The notes under the pieces are model-generated. The model made no database searches. It was not told the DNA's origin and saw only the letters and a program-made list of their open reading frames with translations. A DNA stretch of 52,291 bases, from positions 1 to 52,291 of the IMG/VR virus record IMGVR_UViG_3300033571_020326, one strand, 5' to 3'. The stretch's first letter is position 1. Each line of letters starts with the position of its first letter. The DNA is from a virus. This document shows, piece by piece, positions 24,494 through 33,420 of this stretch. The position numbers and the translations under genes are program-made.

Positions 24494-25390
24494 TTAGATT
24501 TTTGCTTTATCAAGGATAGCATCCAAACGTTGAACCGTTGTATGGTTATTAAAAACCTTATTAAATCCATTGTTTGCAATTCTTTTTCTTTCTTCTTCAT
24601 TGCTTGAATAGAAGTTTATTTTTTCAACAGCATCATCAAGACTATCGTAATAAACAATGTCTTCTTTGTCTGTGAATAATTCATTTAATCCACGATCATC
24701 TGATAGTCTATCAGCCATAACCATTCTTTTACAAAGCATTCCCTCAAATATTCTTCTAGAAACTTCTTTATACCTGCTATTTTGTATTACAATTTTTCCA
24801 GTACTCAACAAATCCCTCTGTAAGACACCAAAATCTCTTCTGTTATTAAATCTGCTTCCGATTCTGTTTTTTAATTCATCTAAAAACGGTGTGTCTCCAT
24901 CTCCCCTAGTGCTCACGACATCATATGTGGGGATTATATCAGGATTTTCTAATCCATCTATAGCATCTCCGAAATGAGTCCAATAGATTGCATCCAAACC
25001 ACGAGAAATATATTCTTTCAAAGAAACTTTATCCGGAGTCAATATCAGATCAAATTTATGAGCCTTTCTTGAATTATTTCCAAAGCACTGTGGATCATCC
25101 CCTGCTTCCATAACCATGTATGAATTTAGAAAATATTTTTTATCTAATAATGGGTGGTCGAATGCCCCATAGTCCATGTGCAGGATAATATCCGGTTTGT
25201 AACCCTCTTGAGTGTGTTGGTACAATGCTGAAAGACCATCCAAGGAATATTGTTTATTCTTATCTAATAGAGAATATATCCTTCCCTTTATATTCCTTTT
25301 TTTACACTCATTTACTATAGATAATGGTGTTGACCATATTTCATCTGAAGACCATGCAAATAAAAATGCTATGTTCACACCCTCATTCAT
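24494..25390 (-). CDS. Glycosyltransferase, CgeB-like
   Basis: 298-aa GT-B-type protein. It has the pattern of CgeB/YkvP-like transferases: an N-terminal Rossmann half with DIILHMDYGAF (about 70-80) and a YMVMEAGDDPQ segment (about 90-100), then LILTPDKVSLKEY, and a C-terminal half with SRYKEVSRRIFEGMLCKRMVMADRL, where the Glu of RxFE-x-M-L-C binds the nucleotide sugar. DLDDAVEKINFY-like helix and the terminal NNHTTVQRLD helix are also typical. Overlaps the FkbM stop by 1 nt. It is the last gene of the island before gp46. Donor and acceptor unknown. Confidence 0.8.
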   Translation of the reverse strand: MNEGVNIAFLFAWSSDEIWSTPLSIVNECKKRNIKGRIYSLLDKNKQYSLDGLSALYQHTQEGYKPDIILHMDYGAFDHPLLDKKYFLNSYMVMEAGDDPQCFGNNSRKAHKFDLILTPDKVSLKEYISRGLDAIYWTHFGDAIDGLENPDIIPTYDVVSTRGDGDTPFLDELKNRIGSRFNNRRDFGVLQRDLLSTGKIVIQNSRYKEVSRRIFEGMLCKRMVMADRLSDDRGLNELFTDKEDIVYYDSLDDAVEKINFYSSNEEERKRIANNGFNKVFNNHTTVQRLDAILDKAKI

Positions 25391-26007
25391 TATTTTTTAA
25401 CTAAAATTACATTTTCTCCGTTTCTATTAACTAGATTATAATGATTTTTGAAATATTCTTCAATTTGTCTTTCTTGAGAATCATGTTCTATGCATATACA
25501 AGTAGGTTGAACTTGATTTAAATCTAAAGACATAGATAAATTAGCCGAATTACCTTCAATATCTATTGATAGGAAATCTATTCTTGATTCTCTGTCTAAT
25601 ATAAATTGTATTAAAGTTTTTAAATCTATTGTCTGAATAAAAAGCTCTTTTGAATTATTTTTAAATTCTTCTTCAGAGAGATGTGCGTAATATTTTTTCG
25701 TATTATCTACGTTTATAGAACTAACCGCAGAAAAAGGATATTCATAAAATGATGTTAATCCCTTTTTATCATTGTCTACTATACTTTGTATAATAGTTAC
25801 ATTGTCGTTGGTTTTATATGCCTCAAAAAGATTGGTTATACAAAAAGGAGAAGCATCAATCAGATATGCTCTCCATCCCTTTTCGATTAAAGCTCTTGAG
25901 TTTGAAATGTCTTCACTTTTAAAAGCACCTATTTCTACAACAACTCCGTTTTCTAGATTAGAAAACTGTTCTATAAAATAATTATCTTCTCCGTTTTGGC
26001 TATACAT
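25390..26007 (-). CDS. FkbM-family SAM-dependent methyltransferase
   Basis: 205 aa. The N terminus YSQNGEDNYF is typical of FkbM proteins. Motif I is VVEIGAF (about residues 23-29), followed by AYLIDASPF (about 47-55) with the acidic ribose-binding residue, then a strand with DFLSIDIEGN (about 144-153), the D-x-E-G hallmark of the family, and CICIEHD (about 171-177). Such enzymes O-methylate sugars. Its location inside a run of glycosyltransferases points to methylation of a glycan. An AGTAAATA box lies 5 nt before the ATG. Confidence 0.88.
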   Translation of the reverse strand: MYSQNGEDNYFIEQFSNLENGVVVEIGAFKSEDISNSRALIEKGWRAYLIDASPFCITNLFEAYKTNDNVTIIQSIVDNDKKGLTSFYEYPFSAVSSINVDNTKKYYAHLSEEEFKNNSKELFIQTIDLKTLIQFILDRESRIDFLSIDIEGNSANLSMSLDLNQVQPTCICIEHDSQERQIEEYFKNHYNLVNRNGENVILVKK

Positions 26008-26030
26008 ATTTTTATTTACTATCTATTTGT

Positions 26031-26759
26031 TTATTTTCCATCTTTTCTATCATGACAAAATAATCCATCACCCATAGCAACAGTATAATCTTGTTGTGTC
26101 CACCAAGGAGTAGCTGCTGTTTCTAGATCGGTATTTTCAATTGCAAATCGAGGAACGATCTCCTTTGTATAGAAATCTTTTTTAAATATGCAAGGATTGT
26201 TGGTATAATTGCAATTTGCAGACTTAAATTTGTACCAAAGAGGATTTGAAGATATTTTTGTGCAATATTGTGGAAAATCAAGGTCTGGGGTTTCTCTCCA
26301 ATGTACACAATCACCAAAATGTGTCAGTGCGTTTAACTCTTGTCCAGCAAACCACCTCGAATAAAGTGGATTTCCGGGGTTTTTTCTATGTCTTAATTTT
26401 ACTTTATCTACAATATTGTTTTGAACCAAAGATACTGCTGAAGTTAATATTTCTTTTGCTTTTTCTATGTTTCTTTCTTCCAAAGAGAAATCATCTTCGA
26501 GTAAAAGAATGTTGTTAGCAGAAGCATTTAAAGCAAGCCACCCAAAACCAGCACCTATCCATCCATTTTTTTCGGCTACTTGTATCTTATCAAATCTATA
26601 TTCATCACATATTTTTAAAGTTTGTTCTGTTATTGGTGATGGATTGACATAAATTAACGTTTCTTTGAAAAATGGAACGATTTCATCTAAAGACTTTAAT
26701 GTTTTTTTTAATGTGTTTGGAGCATTATAAGTTAATATGCCAAGAGTTAAGTCTAACAT
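26031..26759 (-). CDS. Glycosyltransferase family 2-like
   Basis: 242 aa with a GT-A fold. Begins LTLGILTYNAPNTLKKTLKSL, then IYVNPSP and the donor-binding region GAGFGWLALNASANNILLLEDDF, in which LLLEDD supplies the metal-binding acidic motif (about residues 86-92). The C-terminal half contains several Trp/His residues (HWRETPD, TPWWTQQDY). It is coupled to its neighbours (1 nt gap upstream, 23 nt to the FkbM gene). Specificity unknown. Confidence 0.75.
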   Translation of the reverse strand: MLDLTLGILTYNAPNTLKKTLKSLDEIVPFFKETLIYVNPSPITEQTLKICDEYRFDKIQVAEKNGWIGAGFGWLALNASANNILLLEDDFSLEERNIEKAKEILTSAVSLVQNNIVDKVKLRHRKNPGNPLYSRWFAGQELNALTHFGDCVHWRETPDLDFPQYCTKISSNPLWYKFKSANCNYTNNPCIFKKDFYTKEIVPRFAIENTDLETAATPWWTQQDYTVAMGDGLFCHDRKDGK

Positions 26760-26760
26760 A

Positions 26761-28035
26761 TTACCAGTTTGAAGTTGTGGTGGATTTATTATAGATATAA
26801 TAGTGTAATATTTTATCTATGTGATATTCGGTCTTTGCTAACTTACAAAGCTCTTCTATCCATGTCCAATCCTCTGTTAAAGATATGTTTTTAAACTCAA
26901 CCTGCTTTGCTATCTTTGCATTCCATGCACACATGTGAAAAGGTTTCCGATAAACAGGAACATTCGGATAGTATTCTGTATTATTATATTGTAATCCGAA
27001 ATAAACAATTCCCGGTGAATCGTTATTTATTCTTGTTTCTTGGTTGAAAGATATTACATCAACTGTTTTATCGATTTTAATTGCATTTACAATCTCTTTT
27101 ATGTAATCGTCTGATATTTTATCATCATCATCCAAGTAAGATATGAATTTTCCTTCGCTTATATTTAAAAGAGCCTGTCTTTTGCTTCCTACTGTTCTGT
27201 TTTTATTGTCGATAAGTGTTAGAATCTCAACTTCATCGTGTAAATTGTTTTCTTCTATTTGAGATTCTAATGTTTTTAAAACTTTTGCCAACTCATCTAT
27301 TCTACTAGGTATAGCAGCAATTAATATTGAAAAAAGTTTCTTATTGAGAGTATCTAATTCAAAGCCAATATCACGCCTCTTTTCGTATGTTACTTTGTCT
27401 ATGTTAAAATATGCTTCGTTTCTGACATAAAGTTCATCATAATTTGTTTTTTGATAAACCGGATGTTGATGTTCAATAATAATTTTTTCAGATTTATAGA
27501 CTTTGTTCAGTTTTACAGATACATCCGTAAATTCATTATCACACCAAAGGCTAATATAATCGGGATGATATATGTATCCGAAACGATCATAGTATTTTTT
27601 GCCTAAAATACAAAGTGTATTGATATTGTTTTGACCTCCGTCATTATACCAAAGAACTCCGTCTCCGTCTCTGAAATGATCATTCATATCTTTTCTGATA
27701 ATTTCATCATAACCATTAATAACAGGAATCATGTCATCAGATGCCAACAACACAATGTCCCAACCACGGATATTGTTCATATCAGCATTTACAGCTTGGA
27801 TTTTTGTTTTACTGTTTCCGTAAAAATAAGCAATTTTTACTTTGTTTTTATATGTTTCTAATTTTTTCTTTACAGAAAGATTATTCATTGATGTATCATC
27901 GTCATCGAATGAAAATAAAAATGCAATTTTGCTTAAATCGTTTGCTTTTTTTATGTATTGATCTAATACAAAGAAAAATTTATCGGGTCTTCCTCTTGTT
28001 GGAAATTTTATTAATAGTTTAAGAGATTCGTACAT
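26761..28035 (-). CDS. Two-domain glycosyltransferase (GT-A + GT2)
   Basis: 424 aa. Domain 1 (about 1-205) starts LLIKFPTRGRPDKF, has SFDDDDTSM (about 43-51) and VLLASDDMIPV (about 95-105), and ends with EHQHPVY. Domain 2 (about 215-424) starts LFSILIAAIPSRIDEL and has DNKNRTVGSKRQALL and ISYLDDDDKIS, the classical family 2 D-D-D donor motif (about 300-306), then LTEDWTWIEEL. Two complete acidic motifs suggest two transferase activities in one chain, as in bifunctional polysaccharide synthases. Located in the gp47-gp46 island. Confidence 0.8.
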   Translation of the reverse strand: MYESLKLLIKFPTRGRPDKFFFVLDQYIKKANDLSKIAFLFSFDDDDTSMNNLSVKKKLETYKNKVKIAYFYGNSKTKIQAVNADMNNIRGWDIVLLASDDMIPVINGYDEIIRKDMNDHFRDGDGVLWYNDGGQNNINTLCILGKKYYDRFGYIYHPDYISLWCDNEFTDVSVKLNKVYKSEKIIIEHQHPVYQKTNYDELYVRNEAYFNIDKVTYEKRRDIGFELDTLNKKLFSILIAAIPSRIDELAKVLKTLESQIEENNLHDEVEILTLIDNKNRTVGSKRQALLNISEGKFISYLDDDDKISDDYIKEIVNAIKIDKTVDVISFNQETRINNDSPGIVYFGLQYNNTEYYPNVPVYRKPFHMCAWNAKIAKQVEFKNISLTEDWTWIEELCKLAKTEYHIDKILHYYIYNKSTTTSNW

Positions 28036-28038
28036 AAT

Positions 28039-28584
28039 TTATGTGGTAGATGATGGATAGTAATAGTAGATTGGCCCCTTGATATAAACTTCAGTTTTAA
28101 GCTTGCCTTTAAGTTTTTCTGAAAAGTTTTTATCTTCCTGCCAAGAGATATTATCGAACATAGTATCTAATGCTATTTCACGTTTTATTGGGTTGAGATG
28201 GTTTGGACAACGATAATAGATATCGTCTTTTTCAAACCAATCTTGATATTGTAATGAATGTATAAACTTTTTCGGTCCAATCTTTTTTTGTGTTATAATT
28301 CCCTCTATTCCAACACAATCTGGATTGTCTCTTATTGCAGTAAGGATTCCATGAACATAAAAAGGCGAAACCATATCGTCATCATCTACAAAGACAACAT
28401 AATCACCTTTTGCTGCTCTTAATAAATCGTTTCTCTTTTCTCCAATGCTTCTTTCTCTGTTATCACAGACTGCAAGCATTTCTACTTCTGCGTTTGACTG
28501 TGCTTTTAGAACTCTTGCCAGATTTCTAAACACACCTTCTCTTTCTGCCATTGTTACTGTCAAAATTGATAACCGTTTGCTCAT
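28039..28584 (-). CDS. Short family 2 glycosyltransferase
   Basis: 181 aa. The N terminus LSILTVTMAEREGVFRNLARVL and the segment DNRERSIGEKRNDLLRAAKGDYVVFVDDDDMVS form a textbook GT2 donor-binding half with V-D-D-D-D (about residues 71-75), followed by HLNPIKREIALD and ISWQEDKNFSE, the likely catalytic-base region. It resembles domain 2 of the preceding two-domain protein (SKRQALL versus EKRNDLL), suggesting duplication. It has its own promoter in the 31-nt gap upstream. Confidence 0.85.
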   Translation of the reverse strand: MSKRLSILTVTMAEREGVFRNLARVLKAQSNAEVEMLAVCDNRERSIGEKRNDLLRAAKGDYVVFVDDDDMVSPFYVHGILTAIRDNPDCVGIEGIITQKKIGPKKFIHSLQYQDWFEKDDIYYRCPNHLNPIKREIALDTMFDNISWQEDKNFSEKLKGKLKTEVYIKGPIYYYYPSSTT

Positions 28585-28591
28585 TGTTAAT

Positions 28592-28619
28592 ATTTTATAT
28601 TAGATCTAAAAAAATTCAA
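28592..28619 (-). promoter_or_regulatory. Promoter inside the glycosyltransferase island (TTGAAT-N16-TAAAAT)
   Basis: On the - strand TTGAAT (28614-28619) and TAAAAT (28592-28597) are 16 nt apart, and the ATG at 28584 is 7 nt after the -10 box. It divides the island into two transcription units. Confidence 0.6.
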
Positions 28620-29350
28620 CAGTACTTCTTTGATAATAAGACTAAAATCTCTTTGTGTACATATTGATGTATGCAACAATAAGGTTCGTTTAAATCATTT
28701 ATAAGCTGTGCTTGGGAGTTGAAAACAAAAGTGTCTGCATATCCTGCTGTGAATATTTTTGATTGTTGCAAATTTTTCATATTTCCTTTCTTTTTCTCAT
28801 ACAAATATCGATTGTGTGTGGCTTGATCAAGATTTATTGTTACGTTTTCTAACTCTTTTGTTTGAAAGCATAGATATTTGTAAATTTCTTCATATGAACC
28901 TCTTATAGTTCCTGCACATGAAACCAATTTACTTGTTAATTTTTCGGAATATTCCTTTCCATACATCAAATCAATCCAATCTTTATTAATTTTACATTGA
29001 TCAAATGTGATATTTTCTGGAGCAAATTCTATTTCTTCATCAAAATCGAATGGATCTGTTTGCCATATAACGTCTCCACAGTCAGAGATAAATATTTTTT
29101 CATATTCTGTATGCCTTTCTAAGAAAAGCTTCATATAAAAGTTTCTATCAACGCAATAATGTATTCTGCATGGGTATGGTATTACAAAAAACCCATAAAG
29201 ATTTGCATTTTTTAAAAATTCTTCCGTTGGTGTATTGTTAGTAAATACAAAAACGTCCCCGCTATAAACTTTCTTTAGACTGTTAAAGAATACATGCTCT
29301 CTTTCACCAAAATTTATACCTCCACTTGAGGTTAAGAGAGCATTTTTCAT
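28616..29350 (-). CDS. Putative glycosyltransferase with GT-A-like acidic motif
   Basis: 244 aa. The N-terminal strand VFVFTNN is followed by HTEYEKIFISDCGDVIWQTDPFDF (about 79-102), where D-C-G-D after a hydrophobic strand looks like the DxD-type site of nucleotide-sugar transferases that act on host-like glycans. Later SCAGTIRGSYEEI and NLDQATHN (a D-Q pair) and a C-terminal CCIHQYV-H motif fit GT8/GT-A families in which a downstream His completes the metal site. Family assignment is tentative. It overlaps the upstream gene by 4 nt (ATGA). Confidence 0.6.
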   Translation of the reverse strand: MKNALLTSSGGINFGEREHVFFNSLKKVYSGDVFVFTNNTPTEEFLKNANLYGFFVIPYPCRIHYCVDRNFYMKLFLERHTEYEKIFISDCGDVIWQTDPFDFDEEIEFAPENITFDQCKINKDWIDLMYGKEYSEKLTSKLVSCAGTIRGSYEEIYKYLCFQTKELENVTINLDQATHNRYLYEKKKGNMKNLQQSKIFTAGYADTFVFNSQAQLINDLNEPYCCIHQYVHKEILVLLSKKYC

Positions 29351-30828
29351 GAAAACTTTACTAGGTAATGAGAAACTTTACCTTTTTGTTCCTTTAAACT
29401 AATGTTTTCTACATAAGTCATGCAATCACACATGCCATCTGATTTATGAAAGTCATCACCAAGTTTTCCAGACTCAAATGCACGGAATCTTTCTCCATTC
29501 TTTAAGTGCAATTCGTTTTCTAAGGCAGATGTCAGTCTGTGTTGGTGTGGGACGCTATAAAATCTTCCAAAGGGATGTTTGTAGGGCGTTAACCCTTCTT
29601 TTTCACAACGGGCATATAGATCATCATCTTCTTTACCCCACCCATTGAATTGATTGCTATAGCCATTAACCTTTTTATAATCATCATTATTGAATAATAT
29701 GACACCACCCATGATTTTATCCGGTATATTCACATAATTAAACTGGCTACAATGACTGCTTATATGTGAAGGACGTACTGGATAGCTATAGTCCGAGTAT
29801 TGAGGAATCAAATCAACATCATGGAAACAATAATAGTCACCCGTTGCTTTTATTGCACCAATATTATTCATCAATCCTTTATTGAAAGGCTTATCGTTGG
29901 CTTGTTCTATGATTAAAATTTCATAATCTTCCACTTGTTTGGAGAGATATGCTTCAAGAGCAGGAATAATCGTTTTTAGAGCCTCCTCACGCTGTCTATA
30001 GGGTATTATAAGTGAAAGCTTATGACCAGAATTCACCAATACCTTTCTGCTATAAGTGTTTTGTAGTTGAATTAGAGTATATTCGAGTGCATTTATTCCA
30101 ACATCTGGAATCTGGTTTGTAAAATGACCCCATTTTTTGATAAAATAATTTGCAGATTTCTCTACATTTTCTTGGTAAAGTGGTTTGTTTGTAATAGAAG
30201 AGTCTTCATTGCTACCTTCGGCATCTGTGAGATAGTCTTCGCTATTTAAAAGATCAGGAAAATACCAAAACGGAGGTGCTATTCCTTTTTGCGAAAGTGT
30301 AAATGCAAAATCTATGTGCTCAAAAGCATTCATATACTGCTCATCAAAATATCCAATCTTCTTTATGATGTTTGCATTTATATACATGAATGCACCTTGC
30401 GGATTATGGTAAAATCCAAGCTTTGTTCCGTCTGGTTGTTCTAAAGTATACTTTAAAGTTTTTCCATTGTTGGCTATTTTCTCAAAACAAAGATGGTGTA
30501 TTCCTGTTGATTCAGCAGCTTTTATGTAATGTTTAAAAACTTCGGGATCTTTTATGATTATATCGTCTTCAATCAAGAAGATATGCTCTACACCACGCTT
30601 TACAAGTTCAAACAAAGCTTTATTTTTTGTTTTTGATACACCTTCTTGTTTATCATTAAACAAAACAACATCACCATCATTATCATTTACATAATGATTG
30701 ATTCCATCATTTACAATAACAAGTTCATCTATCCTGTCTTTAGGTATAGATGCTAAACATTGTTTATAATAATTGGAACGATTGTATGTTACAATACCTA
30801 CACCGATTTTTCTGTGTTTCTTTTCCAT
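29347..30828 (-). CDS. Two-domain glycosyltransferase (GT2 + beta-1,4-galactosyltransferase-like)
   Basis: 493 aa. Domain 1 (about 1-245): KIGVGIVTYNRSNYYKQCL, VIVNDG, KTKNKALF and IFLIEDDIII (E-D-D about 89-91), closely related to the next two genes. Domain 2 (about 265-480): LSLIIPYRQREEALKTII, YYCFHDVDLIP (D-V-D), IMGGVILFNNDDYKKVNGY and NGWGKEDDDLYARCEKEG, which is the family 7 galactosyl/N-acetylgalactosaminyl-transferase signature (FHDVD; GWG-x-EDDD). This is therefore a likely glycan-extending enzyme with two different transferase modules. Confidence 0.85.
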   Translation of the reverse strand: MEKKHRKIGVGIVTYNRSNYYKQCLASIPKDRIDELVIVNDGINHYVNDNDGDVVLFNDKQEGVSKTKNKALFELVKRGVEHIFLIEDDIIIKDPEVFKHYIKAAESTGIHHLCFEKIANNGKTLKYTLEQPDGTKLGFYHNPQGAFMYINANIIKKIGYFDEQYMNAFEHIDFAFTLSQKGIAPPFWYFPDLLNSEDYLTDAEGSNEDSSITNKPLYQENVEKSANYFIKKWGHFTNQIPDVGINALEYTLIQLQNTYSRKVLVNSGHKLSLIIPYRQREEALKTIIPALEAYLSKQVEDYEILIIEQANDKPFNKGLMNNIGAIKATGDYYCFHDVDLIPQYSDYSYPVRPSHISSHCSQFNYVNIPDKIMGGVILFNNDDYKKVNGYSNQFNGWGKEDDDLYARCEKEGLTPYKHPFGRFYSVPHQHRLTSALENELHLKNGERFRAFESGKLGDDFHKSDGMCDCMTYVENISLKEQKGKVSHYLVKFS

Positions 30829-31625
30829 ATTTCCTTCAAAATTGTTAATGCCTCGCCTTCGGTGTATTCGTTTTCGGGGGTTCCTACTCCTGAAATTACA
30901 GAAAAATTGTTCTTTTTCATAAATCTTTCATGATTCTCCATGAAATTCTTAATAAAATCATCTTCAGAACGAATTTTACTTTCTTGATGGTCGGGTACAA
31001 CGTCTTTTATACATAGCTCTGCACCTTCTACATCAGCAAACCAACGAAAAGGAGGATGATATCCTGCCTTAATGATTTGATATGTGTGATCAACATGCTC
31101 CAATGCATTATAGAATTGCTCGTCCATTAAACCTACAGCGTTTAGGGTGTCTATATGGTAGTAACTAAAAGCTCCAAGAACATTCGGATATAATCTAATC
31201 TTCATGTTAGAAGGATAGTTTATTGTTTTCCTAATGATAGGTGTTCTTAATGGTCCGATATTATGATTACCATGCAAACCAAAATTAAAATGTTTGATTC
31301 CTGTTTCTTTTGCAGCATTTATATACAAATTAAAAACATTTGCATCAGATATCTCTACATCATCTTCCATTAAGAAGATATGTTCACATTCTTGTTCTAT
31401 TAAATGTTTTAATGCTTGGTTTTTTGCAAAACCAACACCTTTTTTGCCTGTAGTATTAATTACTTTATCTATTTCTGGCAATAACTGTTCAATACCATCA
31501 TTTACTATGATGATTTCGCAATTGTCTTGCTTGTTTGAAGCATTGATTAAACTTTTATACGATTTTTCAAAAAAATGTTTTCTATCGCAGGTTATTAACC
31601 CAACACCTATTTTATTTTTTTGCAT
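30798..31625 (-). CDS. Family 2 glycosyltransferase (paralogue of neighbour's first domain)
   Basis: 275 aa. KIGVGLITCDRKHFFEKSY at the N terminus, IIIVNDGIEQL, GVGFAKNQALKHL and IFLMEDDVEIS (E-D-D, about residues 86-88), then MDEQFYNALEHVDHTYQI and a HPPFRWFADV stretch. These blocks align by eye with domain 1 of the downstream gene (IFLIEDDIII; DEQYMNAFEHIDFAF), showing tandem duplication. The acidic donor motif and the EH-x-D motif are intact, so it should be active. It overlaps its neighbours by 31 nt downstream and 14 nt upstream. Confidence 0.8.
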   Translation of the reverse strand: MQKNKIGVGLITCDRKHFFEKSYKSLINASNKQDNCEIIIVNDGIEQLLPEIDKVINTTGKKGVGFAKNQALKHLIEQECEHIFLMEDDVEISDANVFNLYINAAKETGIKHFNFGLHGNHNIGPLRTPIIRKTINYPSNMKIRLYPNVLGAFSYYHIDTLNAVGLMDEQFYNALEHVDHTYQIIKAGYHPPFRWFADVEGAELCIKDVVPDHQESKIRSEDDFIKNFMENHERFMKKNNFSVISGVGTPENEYTEGEALTILKEIWKRNTEKSV

Positions 31626-32364
31626 ATGTTTCCTGTATTTTAGACAAGCTTTCCAATAACTGTTCTTTAGTAGATCCTACAGGATCGTTTTGAGATGGAA
31701 TATACTTGTGTAGATGTAAAAAGTAACCATATGAAAGACCTACACTCCTATGTGGATCTGGAAGATCTTTGAAACCTATTTTTTGTATTTTATTATTGGT
31801 CTTCTTCAAACCTTTACCAATTGTAGGATTAAAATGTGCTGGTGGATATATTCCTTTATTTCTTAACTTTATTATATAGTCCAATACATCTAAATCTTTA
31901 CTATTAAAAAATCTTTCATCAAAGAAACCGTTGTTTTTGACAACACCTGACAGCATAAACATAAAATCACTATTGATTTCTGGTGAAACACTCAAGGTAA
32001 TGTTTTCATTATCATCTTCTAGATCTATACTATTACTACCCGAACCAAGAATGAACCAAGTACCGAATGTTTCGCCCAATTTTATTGCTTTTTGGAAAAT
32101 TTCAGAATCCTCTACTACTTGATTAGAACCTAAAAGGAAAAAATATTTATAACCTTTGATTCTAAACTGAGAAATCAACCAATTTCTTAAGGTTGCAAAT
32201 GAAACTTCACCATATTTTCTATAGTTGTCATTAACCATCTTGTTATTTGTAGCAGATGCTACCAATAAATTGGGTTTTAATGCTTCTGGTATAGAAGCAT
32301 AACAATGTTCTAAATCATCTTGTTCGTATACGTCTAGTATTCCTATTCCTATTTCTTCGTTCAT
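31612..32364 (-). CDS. Divergent glycosyltransferase paralogue, catalytic motif lost
   Basis: 250 aa, related to the two downstream paralogues: IGIGILDVYEQDDLEHCYASI at the start, YKYFFLLGSNQVVEDSEIFQKA in place of HIFLMEDDVEISDANVF, and FFDERFFNSKDLDVLDYIIKLRNKGIYPPAHF in place of the DEQFYNALEHVD block. The E-D-D donor motif has become G-S-N and the E-H-x-D motif D-L-D-V-L-D, so transferase activity is doubtful. It may act as a glycan-binding or regulatory subunit. It is the first island gene after gp47, overlapping it by 4 nt. Confidence 0.7.
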   Translation of the reverse strand: MNEEIGIGILDVYEQDDLEHCYASIPEALKPNLLVASATNNKMVNDNYRKYGEVSFATLRNWLISQFRIKGYKYFFLLGSNQVVEDSEIFQKAIKLGETFGTWFILGSGSNSIDLEDDNENITLSVSPEINSDFMFMLSGVVKNNGFFDERFFNSKDLDVLDYIIKLRNKGIYPPAHFNPTIGKGLKKTNNKIQKIGFKDLPDPHRSVGLSYGYFLHLHKYIPSQNDPVGSTKEQLLESLSKIQETYAKK

Positions 32365-33413
32365 GCAGTAATTTGTTTATAAATGTTTGTTAGGTATTCT
32401 GTGGTTTCTTGTTTATATTTTATATCTAATGAATTTACAAAATCTTCTATGTTTTGTTCAACATCTATCAGATTATAATCCGTATCTGTTGTTTTTTCAA
32501 ATTCACTCTTAAAAGATTTATAATCGACTCTTAAAAATCTAGGGGATAATGCATTTATTTTTGAGGTTAATAACGAAATTTTTTCATTTTCGATATTTTC
32601 ATCAATTATTAGTGATATAAGATTTCCTTTTATGTGTTTTTTTAGGAAATCTGAGTCTTGAGTTTTGTCTTTGAGTTTGCTTAAATAAACCTTTATATGT
32701 TTGGGGGAAACATCATTTTCAATATATTGAAATTCGTTTGTTTTTATATTTAAAATGTAAATTCCTCTACTATCATCAGTATCACCGAAATTATGTTGGT
32801 AAGGACTGCCAACATATACGATATCTCCTTTGGTATATTTTCTATGGTCTTTCTTATGAAAGTGACCCGAAATTACCAAAGGAGCTTTATCCAGAAGGCT
32901 TTTGGATTCTAAACCATGTTCACACACTTTGAAACCGTTCATATAAAACGTATTGATTTCAAAATGCCCGAAACAAATATCAGTTTTGGGTATGTCGGAT
33001 ATATCTGTTCCCCAAGGAATCAAGGAAATAGTTTTTTCATCAGCTTCTATTATGAGTGGTTTCTTTTCTGCTATTATAATATTTTTCCAACCTTTTAAAA
33101 TACCTACGGAATTAACATCAGAACGATCTTTGTAATATGAATCATGGTTTCCTACCAATATAAAGATTCTAAAATCTTTTAAGATTTCAAAAAATTCCGT
33201 AGCAATTGCTATTGTGTTTACGGAAATCTCATTTCTATTATGAAATATGTCTCCGGGAATGATTATATCATTTATACCAGCTTTAATATACTCTTTAGAT
33301 GCCCACCTAGCAAAATCCAAGACTATATCATGCCACAGGTTACTGTCTTGACCTAAACCAATATGAATATCGGAGAATATTCCTACTTTAGAGCCTTTGA
33401 TGGTAAGGTTCAT
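32361..33413 (-). CDS. 47: Recombination endonuclease gp47 (Mre11/SbcD-like)
   Basis: Nuclease partner of gp46. 350 aa (T4 gp47 is 339). Metallophosphoesterase motifs in order: FSDIHIG (residues 14-20), IIPGDIFH (about 51-58), LVGNHDSYY (about 83-91), GHFE (about 147-150), SGHFHK (about 182-187) and YVGSPYQHNF (about 202-211). All metal ligands (D, H, D, N, H, H, H) are present. It is translated with the first gene of the glycosyltransferase island (4-nt overlap), and gp46 comes only about 7.9 kb later. Confidence 0.93.
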   Translation of the reverse strand: MNLTIKGSKVGIFSDIHIGLGQDSNLWHDIVLDFARWASKEYIKAGINDIIIPGDIFHNRNEISVNTIAIATEFFEILKDFRIFILVGNHDSYYKDRSDVNSVGILKGWKNIIIAEKKPLIIEADEKTISLIPWGTDISDIPKTDICFGHFEINTFYMNGFKVCEHGLESKSLLDKAPLVISGHFHKKDHRKYTKGDIVYVGSPYQHNFGDTDDSRGIYILNIKTNEFQYIENDVSPKHIKVYLSKLKDKTQDSDFLKKHIKGNLISLIIDENIENEKISLLTSKINALSPRFLRVDYKSFKSEFEKTTDTDYNLIDVEQNIEDFVNSLDIKYKQETTEYLTNIYKQITA

Positions 33414-33420
33414 ATGAAAG

